Source: Desulfocurvus vexinensis DSM 17965 (lineage in GTDB: Bacteria > Desulfobacterota > Desulfovibrionia > Desulfovibrionales > Desulfovibrionaceae). Taken from it: a stretch of 64,000 nucleotides of DNA. The stretch spans positions 188,501 through 252,500 of the forward strand of contig NZ_JAEX01000005.1 in the NCBI RefSeq assembly GCF_000519125.1, in the 5' to 3' direction. A model generated the notes under the pieces. That model had not been told where the DNA came from. It ran no database searches and saw nothing but the letters and a program-made list of their open reading frames with translations. The position numbers were made by a program, and so were the translations under genes. Every line of letters begins with the position of its first letter. Position 1 is the stretch's first letter. Shown one piece after another: positions 46,255 to 56,470 of the stretch.

Positions 46255-47351
46255 GTTCGCTCAAGAGCTGGTTGCGGATGAGGGTGTCCAGATCCCCGTC
46301 GAGCACGGCGTCCACGTTGGTCATTTCCGTGGCCGAGCGGTGGTCCTTGACCAGGCGGTAGGGTTGCAGGGTGTAGGTCCTGATCTGGCTGCCGAAGTTG
46401 ATGGCGTCCTTGGTGGCGTAGTCGGCGGCCTTGGCGTCGGCCAGCTTGCGCAGTTCCAGCTCGTAGAGCCGGGCCTTGAGGATCTTGTAGGCCGTCTCCT
46501 TGTTGCGGAACTGGGATTTCTCGTTCTGGCAGGAGACGACGATGCCCGTGGGCTCGTGGGTCAGGCGCACGGCGGAGCTGGTCTTGTTGACCTTCTGCCC
46601 GCCCGGGCCGCTGGCGCGGAACACGTCCACCCGCACGTCCTCCTCGTCGATCTCGATCTCGATGTCCTTGCCCGCGTCGGGGTACACATCCACCGAGGCG
46701 AAGGACGTGTGCCTGCGCCCGGAGGAGTCGAAGGGCGAGATGCGGATCAGGCGGTGGATGCCCTTTTCGGCCTTGAGGTGCCCGTAGGCGTAGGGGCCTT
46801 CCACCAGCAGCGAGACGCTCTTGATCCCGGCTTCCTCGCCGGGCAGCAGGTCCAGGACCTTCACGCTCAGGTCGTGGCGCTCGGCCCAGCGCTGGTACAT
46901 GCGCACGAGCATTTCGGCCCAGTCCTGGGCCTCGGTGCCGCCCGCGCCGGAGTGGATATCCAGGATGGCGCTGCCCGCGTCCTCCTGGCCGGAGAGCAGG
47001 GTGCGCAGCTCGGTGTCGCCCAGGCGCTGTTCCAGCAGGCGGACCTGCTCGTCCAGGGCTTCGAGCATCTCGGGGCTCTGGTCCTCGGCGGCCATGGCCA
47101 GCCATTCGTCCAGGTCGGTCTTGGCCTTGTGCAGACGGTCCCACAGCTCCACGAGGTCGGCGATGCGGCTTTTTTCCTGGAGCAGGGGTTTCAGGCCCTC
47201 GGGGTCGTCCCAGGCGCCGGGACTGGAGAGGATGGCCTCGATCTCGGCCAGGCGCGCCACCCTGCGGTCGCGGTCAAAGACGCCCCCAGAGGCTGGCGAA
47301 CTGGTTTTTGAGGGTCTGGCTCTGGGTTTTGAGGTCGGCGTACTGGAGCAT
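46232..47351 (-). CDS. prfB: Peptide chain release factor 2 with programmed +1 frameshift
   Basis: Reading starts at ATG 47351 (MLQYADLKTQSQTLKNQFAS) and runs 25 codons to the in-frame TGA at 47276-47274. Skipping one base there continues DRDRRVARLAEIEAILSSPG to the stop at 46232, 372 residues in all. The site GGGGGC-GT-CTT-TGA-C is the classical RF2 frameshift signal: an internal Shine-Dalgarno, slippery CTT and the TGA that RF2 itself reads. RF2 ends translation at UGA and UAA; the GGQ motif is in ASGPGGQKVNKTSS-type context. Low RF2 raises frameshifting and restores supply. Confidence 0.96.
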
Positions 47352-47414
47352 ATGGATCTGGTCCCTTTGTTCTCGTGCTGCGTGTGCTGCGGCCTTGGCC
47401 GTGAAACGCCGAGT

Positions 47415-49016
47415 CTAGCTGGAAGCGGCGTCCTGCGCAAGCCGTGCGGGGGCGCGGCGTTTTTCCAGCAGCGCCAGGGCCGCGCACAGGCCGAGCACCA
47501 GGGCCAGGGCCGCGCCCAGGCCCATGCGGTGGCGGTGGAAGAACGTCGTTTCGGCCACCAGGGGCAGCTCGGGGCTTTGGTAGGCGGCGGCGACGAACTG
47601 GCCCCCGGCCCGCAGCACGCGCCCGCGCGGGTCGATGAAGGCCGAGATGCCGTTGTTGGTGCCGCGCACCAGGGTCCGGCGCTGCTCCACGGCGCGCAGC
47701 ACGCTCATGGCCAGGTGCTGGTGCGGGGCCGCGGTGCGGCCGAACCAGGCGTCGTTGGAAATGTTCACCAGCACATTGGCCCCGGCGGCCACCCGGGCCT
47801 GGGCCAGCTCGGGGAAAATGGTCTCGTAGCAGATGAGCACGCCCAGGCGCAGGGCCCCGGCGTCCAGCGGCGCGGTGGACACGCCGGGCACGAAGTCCCC
47901 GGCGCCGTGGGCCAGCTTCTTGATGAACGGCAGGTAGTCGCCAAAGGGCACGTACTCGCCGAAGGGCACCAGGTGCTCCTTGTCGTAGCTGCCCAGGCTG
48001 GCGCCGTCGGCGTCCAGCAGCACGGCGCGGTTGTGCATCAGGAAGGTCTGGGTGGCGGCGTCGAAGGTGTAGGCCGGGGTGCCGGTGAGCAGCGGGGTTT
48101 TCGCCTCGCGCACGGCCTGACGTACGGCCACGCTGTAGCTGCTGGGCTCCTGCATGTAGAACGGCAGGGCCGTCTCCGGCCAGACCACCAGATCGGCGGG
48201 CGCGTCGCGCAGGCCGTTCTCGGTGATGGCGGCGTAGCGGCGCACGGTTTCCAGGCGGTAGAGCTCGTCCCATTTGAGGCTCTGGTCCACGTTGCCCTGG
48301 GCGATGAGCACCCGGGCGCTGCCTGTGGTTTCCAGGGGCTGGCCCAGGGCCCAGGCCCCAAGGCCCAGCAGCAGGCCCAGGGCCGCCACGCCCGCCGCGC
48401 GCGGCCAGGGGCCCCGCCCCGTGGCCACCAGGGCCGCTGCGCCCGCGAAAATGCCCGACAGGCCCGTGGCCCCCAGCCAGGCCGCGCCCTGGACGGCGGC
48501 GGGCCAGGCCGAGAAGGCCGAGGCCAGCACCAGCCAGGGAAAGCCCGTGAACAAAACGCCCCGGGCGGCTTCGAGCAGGGCCCACAGCCCGCCCGCCCAC
48601 AGCGCCGCCAGGGCCCAGTGCAGCCGCCGGCCCACGGTGTGGACGCCCAGGGCGAAGAGCCCGGTGTAGCCGCCCAGGGCCAGGCCCACCAGCACCGGGC
48701 AGGGCGCGGCCAGGGCCCAGGGCAGGTCGCCGTAGAGGCGCACGGGCAGGGCAATCCAGTACAGCCCGGCCCCGTAGCCCGCCGCGCCCACCAGCCAGCC
48801 CCGGCGCAGGGCCGCGCCCGCCGAGGGCGCGCCCACGGCCACAAAGGCGCAGGCCCCGGGCAAGAGCAGCGCCAGGGGCGGGACGTGGGCCACAGGGTTG
48901 GCGAAGCCGAACCAGGTCCCGGCCATGGCCAGGAGCAGCGCCAGGCCGAGGTCAGCCGTCGCGGCCCGGCCCGCCGCCCGTGGGGCGGACCAGGATCCAG
49001 TGAATCTGCTTGGCAT
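47415..49016 (-). CDS. lnt: Apolipoprotein N-acyltransferase
   Basis: 533 residues. It adds the third acyl chain to lipoproteins at the inner membrane. The N-terminal part has several membrane helices (LGLALLLAMAGTWFGFANPV and others). The nitrilase domain shows the Glu-Lys-Cys set in VVWPETALPFY, YDKEHLVPFGEYVPFGDYL and GVLICYETIFPEL. ATG 49016 has AAGGA 5 bases upstream and lies inside the corC-like gene (65-base overlap). The lnt-corC pairing is common in proteobacteria. Confidence 0.94.
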   Translation of the reverse strand: MPSRFTGSWSAPRAAGRAATADLGLALLLAMAGTWFGFANPVAHVPPLALLLPGACAFVAVGAPSAGAALRRGWLVGAAGYGAGLYWIALPVRLYGDLPWALAAPCPVLVGLALGGYTGLFALGVHTVGRRLHWALAALWAGGLWALLEAARGVLFTGFPWLVLASAFSAWPAAVQGAAWLGATGLSGIFAGAAALVATGRGPWPRAAGVAALGLLLGLGAWALGQPLETTGSARVLIAQGNVDQSLKWDELYRLETVRRYAAITENGLRDAPADLVVWPETALPFYMQEPSSYSVAVRQAVREAKTPLLTGTPAYTFDAATQTFLMHNRAVLLDADGASLGSYDKEHLVPFGEYVPFGDYLPFIKKLAHGAGDFVPGVSTAPLDAGALRLGVLICYETIFPELAQARVAAGANVLVNISNDAWFGRTAAPHQHLAMSVLRAVEQRRTLVRGTNNGISAFIDPRGRVLRAGGQFVAAAYQSPELPLVAETTFFHRHRMGLGAALALVLGLCAALALLEKRRAPARLAQDAASS

Positions 49017-49794
49017 CCGCTTCCTTGACCGTGAGGGTGTGGCCGTCGATGGTGAAGGACTCCTGGGGCTCGGGCACGCGCCCGGCCAGCTCGCACAGGA
49101 ATCCGCTGACGGTCTCCACCTGGGTGGAGGTCAGGGCCAGGCCCAGGCGCTCGTCCAGCTCCTCCAGGGGTGTGCGGCCCGAAACCAGGGTGCTGCCGTC
49201 TTCCAGGGCCTGGATGTCCTCGGGGCGGGGTGTGTCGTATTCGTCCTCGATCTCGCCGACGATCTCCTCGAGCACGTCCTCGAAGGTCACCAGGCCCGAG
49301 GTTCCGCCGTATTCGTCCAGGGCGATGGCCAGGTGGATCTTGTTGGTGCGGAAGACCTGGAGCATGTCGTAGACGTTCTTGGTCTCGGGGATGAACAGCG
49401 GGGCGCGCATGATCTGGGCCAGGGTGGGCGGGGCCGTGTCGCCGGTCTGGGCGAAGGCCCGCAAAACGTCCTTGGCGTGGACGATGCCCACCATGTTGTC
49501 GCGGTTTTTCCGGTAGACGGGAATGCGGCTGTGGCCGCTCTCCGCGATGAGCAGGGACATCTCCTCGATGGAACTGTCCACCGGGGCGCAGACGATGTCC
49601 GTGCGCGGGATCATGATTTCCGTGACCTGCCTGCGCGACAGGCGCAGCACGTTGAGCAGCATGGCCGATTCCTCGCCCCGCAGCTCGCCGTCCCGTTGCG
49701 CCTCGAGGATGAAGCGCTCGACCTCGGAGTCGTCACCCTTGCGGAACAGCTTGCCCATCAGGGCGGAGAACAGACTGCCAGAATCGTCGTCCAA
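48952..49794 (-). CDS. CorC/HlyC-type protein with CBS pair
   Basis: 280 residues from TTG 49794, supported by GGGAGG 6 bases upstream. Two CBS domains (about 60-185: VTEIMIPRTDIVCAPVDSSI, GHSRIPVYRKNRDNMVGIVH) are followed by the CorC_HlyC domain (about 200-275). DEYGGTSGLVTFEDVLEEIV is the signature. No DUF21 membrane part is present, so it is the soluble CorC form, linked to Mg2+/Co2+ efflux and envelope stress. It overlaps lnt by 65 bases. Confidence 0.92.
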   Translation of the reverse strand: MDDDSGSLFSALMGKLFRKGDDSEVERFILEAQRDGELRGEESAMLLNVLRLSRRQVTEIMIPRTDIVCAPVDSSIEEMSLLIAESGHSRIPVYRKNRDNMVGIVHAKDVLRAFAQTGDTAPPTLAQIMRAPLFIPETKNVYDMLQVFRTNKIHLAIALDEYGGTSGLVTFEDVLEEIVGEIEDEYDTPRPEDIQALEDGSTLVSGRTPLEELDERLGLALTSTQVETVSGFLCELAGRVPEPQESFTIDGHTLTVKEADAKQIHWILVRPTGGGPGRDG

Positions 49795-49826
49795 CTCGAA
49801 CCTCCCGGGCGTTTCCCGTTTTTTTA

Positions 49827-49855
49827 GCTATAAAAAGTTACAGGAAGATTTTCAA
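49827..49855 (-). promoter_or_regulatory. Promoter of the corC-lnt unit
   Basis: Minus strand TTGAAA (49855-49850), 17 bases, TATAGC (49832-49827) in a short AT-rich stretch 33 bases before the TTG start. Confidence 0.6.
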
Positions 49856-49899
49856 TGCAAGAGTAAGCGGTTTTCCGACCTTGTGAAGAGGGCTGCGCG

Positions 49900-50997
49900 C
49901 TACTGGGCGCCGCTCTTGCGGTAGCGCTCCAGGTGCCGCTTGTTCACCCAGTCGCCCAGCAGGGCGATGCCGTCCTCGCCCAGGGGCCGCCAGGCCAGGG
50001 TGTCCTTGTCCTGCCCGGCGGGCAGGCCCTGGGCCACGAAGCTCACCCCGACTTCGAGGTTGCGGGTGTCGAAGTCCTCGAAGCGGTTCTGGACCCGGGC
50101 CAGGCACCACAGCCGCTGCTTGCGCTTGCTGTCGGGGTCGTAGAGCTCGGCGAGCAGGATGTAACGCTCCCCGGGCTCGAATTCAAGTCCCGTCTCGCGC
50201 AGGGCCTTGCGGGTCACGTCCAGGCGCATGCCCCCTGCCGATACGTTGACCACGCGCAGCAGGTCGCGGCGCGCGGCGTGCAGCAGCATTACGGGCCGGC
50301 CCCATTTCTTCAGGCTGGTCTCGGTGTTGCCGTCGGGGCCCTGGCGTTCGGGCCACAGGGCCAGCCCGAGCATGTATTCCATGGGCGGGTCCAGACGCAG
50401 GTGGACGCGCTTTTGTTGCAGGCGCAGGGTGTCGGGCATGGTCAGGGTCAGGCGCAGGGAGCCGTCGGCCTGGGTGGCCAGCCCGGCGATGTCGGCGGTG
50501 AAGAAATAGTAGTTGGCCCGCTGGGGATCGCGGCCCGGGCTGACGCGCATGTAGCAGTGCACCGTGCGCCCGATCCAGTGCGGCTTGGCCGCGATGCGCG
50601 CCGTGACCTCCAGCACCAGGTGCTCGTCGCGGATCTGCTCCAGGGAGCAGGACACGCTCTGGTCCTTGGTGGGGTTGCGCGAGAAGGATAGGTCGATCTT
50701 GGCGCGCTGGGTCTGGGCCTGGTCGAAGATCTGGCGGATTTCCGAGGGCGCCTGCACCGCCCCCGTGGGCAGGGCGCGGCGCCGCCGCGACAGGACGAGC
50801 AGGTTGAGCAGGTACACCAGTGCGCCCACCGCCGCCGCTGCGGCCAGGGTCAGCAGTGCAATGCGCAGCAGCTCGGGCGAGGCGCCGGTGCCGCTGAAGC
50901 GGTCCTGCACCGTGTTCAGGAAGGAGCGGTCCAGGCTCGCGGCCAGGGGCTCCAGGGCCCGGTGCGCGGTGCTGCTCAGGAAGCCGGATGCGTTCAC
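49900..50997 (-). CDS. Membrane-anchored PilZ-domain protein
   Basis: 365 residues from GTG 50997; an upstream ATG at 51093 would add 32 residues but lacks a ribosome-binding site. One membrane helix lies near residues 45-70 (LLRIALLTLAAAAAVGALVY), then a YcgR-N-like region. A C-terminal PilZ domain has both c-di-GMP motifs: QQKRVHLRLDPP (RVHLR) and VVNVSAGGMRLDV (NVSAGG). The tail DKDTLAWRPLGEDGIALLGD is unassigned. The protein should sense c-di-GMP at the inner membrane. It is isolated from the mnmG gene by a 413-base gap. Confidence 0.85.
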   Translation of the reverse strand: MNASGFLSSTAHRALEPLAASLDRSFLNTVQDRFSGTGASPELLRIALLTLAAAAAVGALVYLLNLLVLSRRRRALPTGAVQAPSEIRQIFDQAQTQRAKIDLSFSRNPTKDQSVSCSLEQIRDEHLVLEVTARIAAKPHWIGRTVHCYMRVSPGRDPQRANYYFFTADIAGLATQADGSLRLTLTMPDTLRLQQKRVHLRLDPPMEYMLGLALWPERQGPDGNTETSLKKWGRPVMLLHAARRDLLRVVNVSAGGMRLDVTRKALRETGLEFEPGERYILLAELYDPDSKRKQRLWCLARVQNRFEDFDTRNLEVGVSFVAQGLPAGQDKDTLAWRPLGEDGIALLGDWVNKRHLERYRKSGAQ

Positions 50998-51410
50998 GAA
51001 AGGCCTGCTTGGTTGCGGGTCGTCCTCAAGTTCCAGCCGGATGCGTGCGGGACTGCCGGGCGGCGTTGTCCGGCGCTGCCGGGTACCCGTCATCCGGGCG
51101 GCCCGGGCCCTGGGCCGGGCGTCGGTTTTTTGGCCGGTCCCGACCGCGCCGCCGGGGGGCGGCGTCGCGGGCGCCAGCCCCAGCCGGGCGCATTGGCGCG
51201 CCGACGCAGTCGCCACGCGGGGCGGCGCGGCGCCGCAGGCACACGGGGCCCCGGCCGCGCACCAGGGCCTTGCAAGAAAAAGTCCACGCGGGCGGGGCGC
51301 GGGGCCGCTGCCAGTGCACAGGGCGCACCCTGCGGTGGTTATGGCATGGCTGTTACCCGGAATTGCGGCACATGGGAAGGGCGCGCGCGGCGTGCAACGC
51401 GGGCGCGCCC
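50998..51410. other. GC-rich gap between mnmG and the PilZ gene
   Basis: 413 bases. GGGCGCGC (51379-51386) and GCGCGCCC (51403-51410) form a stem just past the mnmG stop that may end its transcript, though no T-tract follows. The rest holds open frames on several strands without ribosome-binding sites or recognisable proteins. Confidence 0.4.
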
Positions 51411-53312
<1,902 letters not shown>

Positions 53313-53339
53313 GGCGCGGGCGACCCGGGCAAGCCGGGG

Positions 53340-54563
53340 CTAGGCGAACAGGACGCGGGCCATGACCTTGGCGTCGCCGAGCTGGGTGGAGATGCGCGAG
53401 CGTTCGTTGGGCTGGTGGGCGAAGTGCTCGCAGGTGGACCAGACCACGGCCTCGCGCCCGGCGCGGCGCAGGATGGCCGCCACGGTGCCGCCGCCGATGC
53501 CCGCCGGGGCGGGGGTCACGCCGTAGACGGCCTCGATGGCCGGGGTCAGGCGGCGCACGATCTCGCTGTCCACCGGGGTGGCCGGGGCGGCCTGCTCGGC
53601 CTGCACGGGCTCGCAGGCCACGCGCACGCCGTGCTCGGCCTCGATCTCCGCCGCGATGCGCCCGAAGGCCTCGCGCACGTCGGCCACGGGATAGCCCGGC
53701 AGCACGCGGCAGTCCACGTAGAACACATCGTGCCCGGGGATGGTGTTCACGTTGGGCACGTTGGCGTCCTTGCGCGTGGGCGAGAAGGTCGAGTGCGGCG
53801 GGGTGAAGAGCGGGTCCGTGGCCGGGAATTCGTCGTGCAGCCTGCGGGTGCGCAGGATGAAATCGGCGGCGGCCACCAGGGTGTTCACACCCTGCTCGGG
53901 GGTGCTGGCGTGGCACTGCCTGCCGAAGACCTCGACCTTGAGCCAGAGCATGCTCTTTTCGGCCACTTCCATGAGCGAGGAGTCGGCCACGCCGAAGTCG
54001 GGCACCAGGAACAGGTCGCGCGGGCCGAACAGCTCGGCGTGTTCGCGCACCACATGCCCCAGGCCGTAGGCGCTGCCCGTTTCCTCGTCGGCCACCAGCA
54101 AAAGGCCCAGGGTGATGGGCGGGGTGGTGCCCGTGTCCAGCAGGGCCTTGGCCAGCAGCAGGGAGGGCACGATGCCGCCGTGGTTGTCCTCCACGCCGCG
54201 ACCCACGAGGAAATCGCCGTCCACCTTCAGCTCGTAGGGATCGCTGGCCCACAGCTCGGGGTTGCCCGGGGGCACGATGTCCACGTGCGAGATGATCCAC
54301 AGGGTGCGCGAGGCGTCGCGCCCGGGGATGCGCGCCAGGATGTTGGGCCGCAGGCCGCCGGGCACGCGCGCGTCGGGCGCGTCCAGCCGCTTGATGTCGG
54401 CGATGCCCATGTCGCGCAGGGTGCGCACCAGCAGTTCGGCCTTGGCCGTCTCGCCCTGGCCGTCGTTGTCCGGGCCCAGGGCGGGGATGGCCACCAGGGC
54501 GCGTTGCAGGGCCACGACCTCGGGGGCCAGGGTGTCGATGCGTTCCAGGACGGCGTGGGGCAT
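53340..54563 (-). CDS. M20-family metallo-hydrolase (ArgE/DapE-like)
   Basis: 407 residues. The co-catalytic metal site is visible: SHVDIVPPG, GVEDNHGG, DEETGSAYGLG and a later PAGIGGGTVAAILR. The bacterial dimerisation insert lies around FGRQCHASTPEQGVNTL. Such enzymes remove an acyl or aminoacyl group from amino acids or small peptides. Pathway genes for arginine or succinyl-DAP are not adjacent, so the substrate is uncertain; a peptidase/diaminopropionate role is equally possible. GGAG stands before the ATG. Confidence 0.88.
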   Translation of the reverse strand: MPHAVLERIDTLAPEVVALQRALVAIPALGPDNDGQGETAKAELLVRTLRDMGIADIKRLDAPDARVPGGLRPNILARIPGRDASRTLWIISHVDIVPPGNPELWASDPYELKVDGDFLVGRGVEDNHGGIVPSLLLAKALLDTGTTPPITLGLLLVADEETGSAYGLGHVVREHAELFGPRDLFLVPDFGVADSSLMEVAEKSMLWLKVEVFGRQCHASTPEQGVNTLVAAADFILRTRRLHDEFPATDPLFTPPHSTFSPTRKDANVPNVNTIPGHDVFYVDCRVLPGYPVADVREAFGRIAAEIEAEHGVRVACEPVQAEQAAPATPVDSEIVRRLTPAIEAVYGVTPAPAGIGGGTVAAILRRAGREAVVWSTCEHFAHQPNERSRISTQLGDAKVMARVLFA

Positions 54564-54654
54564 GGGCGGCTCCGTTGTCGGCGCGGCCCGGGGCCGCGTG
54601 GTGGACCAGAGGTGCGCCGGACGGCCCGCGCACCCGGCGCGAAGGAAAACAAAA

Positions 54655-54674
54655 GGGCGGGCCCAGGCCCGCCC
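54655..54674 (-). terminator. Terminator after the PxxKW-protein gene
   Basis: Perfect 8-bp stem GGGCGGGC / GCCCGCCC with a 4-base loop and TTTTGTTTT on the minus strand. Confidence 0.88.
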
Positions 54675-54698
54675 CTGAATCCATGAAGGAGGCCGGGC

Positions 54699-54989
54699 CT
54701 AGCGACCGCGGGCGGCGCGCTTGGAGGCCTTGAGCGGGTTGACCTTGACCTTGCCGGTGGTATCCACCTCGGCGCGGACGTGGGTGGCGAAGTTGCACGC
54801 CTTGCGGCCCCACTTGGCGGCGGGCTGGGCGTAGCTCGCGCAGTACTTGCCGCCGGTCTCGTGGGTCACCACGCGGTCGCAGCCTTCGCACTTCTCGATG
54901 ATCTGCTGCATCTCGACGCCGTTGAGGCTCAGGATGCCGTCCTTGACGACGGCGGACTCCAGGATGGTGCTGGTCTGTTTCTTGGCCAT
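54699..54989 (-). CDS. PxxKW-family cysteine-rich protein
   Basis: 96 residues from ATG 54989. It holds EKCEGCDRVV, then GGKYCASYAQPAAKWGRKAC, where PAAKW is the family motif, and a basic tail (PLKASKRAARGR). Four cysteines could bind a metal. The family is small, seen in anaerobic deltaproteobacteria, and has no known function. A consensus promoter lies about 80-110 bases upstream and a strong terminator follows, so it is a well-expressed single gene. Confidence 0.88.
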   Translation of the reverse strand: MAKKQTSTILESAVVKDGILSLNGVEMQQIIEKCEGCDRVVTHETGGKYCASYAQPAAKWGRKACNFATHVRAEVDTTGKVKVNPLKASKRAARGR

Positions 54990-55068
54990 GGTGGTATGTC
55001 TCCTTGCGTGCCGAAGGCGCCCCTGGCCGGAGCTGCCGTCTGCTTGAGTTCGTGTAGAAGCGACGCAG

Positions 55069-55096
55069 TATTTATAGATACGGCGGCGGATGTCAA
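55069..55096 (-). promoter_or_regulatory. Promoter of the PxxKW-protein gene
   Basis: Minus strand consensus TTGACA (55096-55091), 16 bases, TAAATA (55074-55069) within CTATAAATACTG. Confidence 0.65.
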
Positions 55097-55147
55097 GCCT
55101 TGAGGCGGGTTTTTCTGCATGGGGGCGCGCCGGGGCGGGCGGCGCGC

Positions 55148-56470
55148 TCAGTGCCCCGTGGCCCAGGCCTGCAGCCGCGCGGCGCAGGCGGCCAGCTCCG
55201 CGCGCGTGGCCCCGGCCAGGGCGCCGTCCTCGTAGACCACGCGGCCCGCGACCATGGTCAGGCGCACCTCGGCCCCCGTGGCGGCGTAGACCGCGTGGGA
55301 CACGGGGTTGTAGAGCGGGACCAGCCCCGGGTGGTCCAGGTCCAGGGCCGTGAGGTCCGCCGGGTGGCCCGGGGCCAGGGCGCCCAGGTCCGTCCGGCCC
55401 AGCAGCCGCGCCCCGCCCAGGGTGGCGGCGTCCAGCGCGGCCTGGGCGGGCAGGGCCGTGGGGTCGCCGGTCAGGGCCTTCTGGGTCAGGGCCGTGGCGG
55501 CCATGGTGGCGAACAGGTTCAGGGTGTTGCCGCTGCCCGCGCCGTCTGTGCCCAGGCCCAGGGGCACCCCCGCCGCCAGCATCCGCGCCGCCGGAGCCTG
55601 GCCGCTGGCCAGCTTCATGTTGCTGCGCGGGTTGTGCGAGACCCCGGCCCCCGAGGCCGCCACCAGGGCGATTTCCTGCGTGGTCACGTCGGTCATGTGT
55701 ACCAGCACCGTGCCTGGGCCCAGGCAGCCCAGGCGCGCCAGCAGCTCCAGCGGGCGTAGGCCGTGTTTTTCCAGACACTGCGCCGTTTCGTCGGCGCTTT
55801 CGGCGGCGTGGATCATCCACGGCAGGCCCAGGCTGGCGGCCAGCTCGCGGCTTTGGGCCAGGGCTTCGGGGCCGGTGGCATAGGCCGAGTGCGGGGCCAG
55901 GGCGGCGCCCAGCAGCGGGCGGCCCCGCAGGGCGTCGATGAGCTCCCGGGCCCGCGCCAGGCCCTGGCCGGGCGTGGCGTAGGCCGGGGTGGGGAAGTCC
56001 AGCAGGCCCTCGCCGAGCACGGCGCGCATGCCCATGCGCTCCGCGGCGCGGGCGGCCTCGGTCTCGAAGAAGTACATGTCCGCGAAGCAGGTGGTGCCCG
56101 TGGCCAGCATCTCGGCGCAGGCCAGCAGGGTGCCGTCGTGGACCAGCCCGGGCGTCATCCGGGCCTCGGCGGGCCAGATGTGCCCCGTGAGCCAGGGCAT
56201 GAGCGCCATGTCGTCGGCCAGGCCGCGAAAGGCCGTCATGGCCGCGTGGCAGTGGGTGTTGACCAGCCCGGGTAGCACCAGGCGGCGGGAGAGGTCCAGG
56301 GTGCGGGCCGGGGCCCAGGCCGCGCGCACCTCGGCCCAGGGGCCCACGGCGGCCAGCAGCCCCCCGGTCACGGCCAGCCCGGCGTCCTCCATCACCCGCC
56401 GCGCGCCGTCCTGCGTGACCAGGACGCCTGCGCGCAGCAGCAGGTCGCAGGGCGCGGGCGCCGCGTTCAC
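55148..56470 (-). CDS. Amidohydrolase, MTA/SAH deaminase-like (copy 1)
   Basis: 440 residues from GTG 56470, overlapping the stop of copy 2 by GTGA. Amidohydrolase metal ligands: LVNTHCHAAM (HxH), HAAESADETAQCLEKHG, and GTDGAGSGNTLNLFATM (Asp). The ends fold into the small beta-sandwich (AVTGGLLAAVGPWAE; VRLTMVAGRVVYEDG). MtaD-type enzymes deaminate 5'-methylthioadenosine or S-adenosylhomocysteine. It is a divergent tandem paralogue of the next gene; GAGSGNT differs from the more usual GxCSNNN loop of copy 2, so the substrates may differ. Confidence 0.87.
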   Translation of the reverse strand: MNAAPAPCDLLLRAGVLVTQDGARRVMEDAGLAVTGGLLAAVGPWAEVRAAWAPARTLDLSRRLVLPGLVNTHCHAAMTAFRGLADDMALMPWLTGHIWPAEARMTPGLVHDGTLLACAEMLATGTTCFADMYFFETEAARAAERMGMRAVLGEGLLDFPTPAYATPGQGLARARELIDALRGRPLLGAALAPHSAYATGPEALAQSRELAASLGLPWMIHAAESADETAQCLEKHGLRPLELLARLGCLGPGTVLVHMTDVTTQEIALVAASGAGVSHNPRSNMKLASGQAPAARMLAAGVPLGLGTDGAGSGNTLNLFATMAATALTQKALTGDPTALPAQAALDAATLGGARLLGRTDLGALAPGHPADLTALDLDHPGLVPLYNPVSHAVYAATGAEVRLTMVAGRVVYEDGALAGATRAELAACAARLQAWATGH

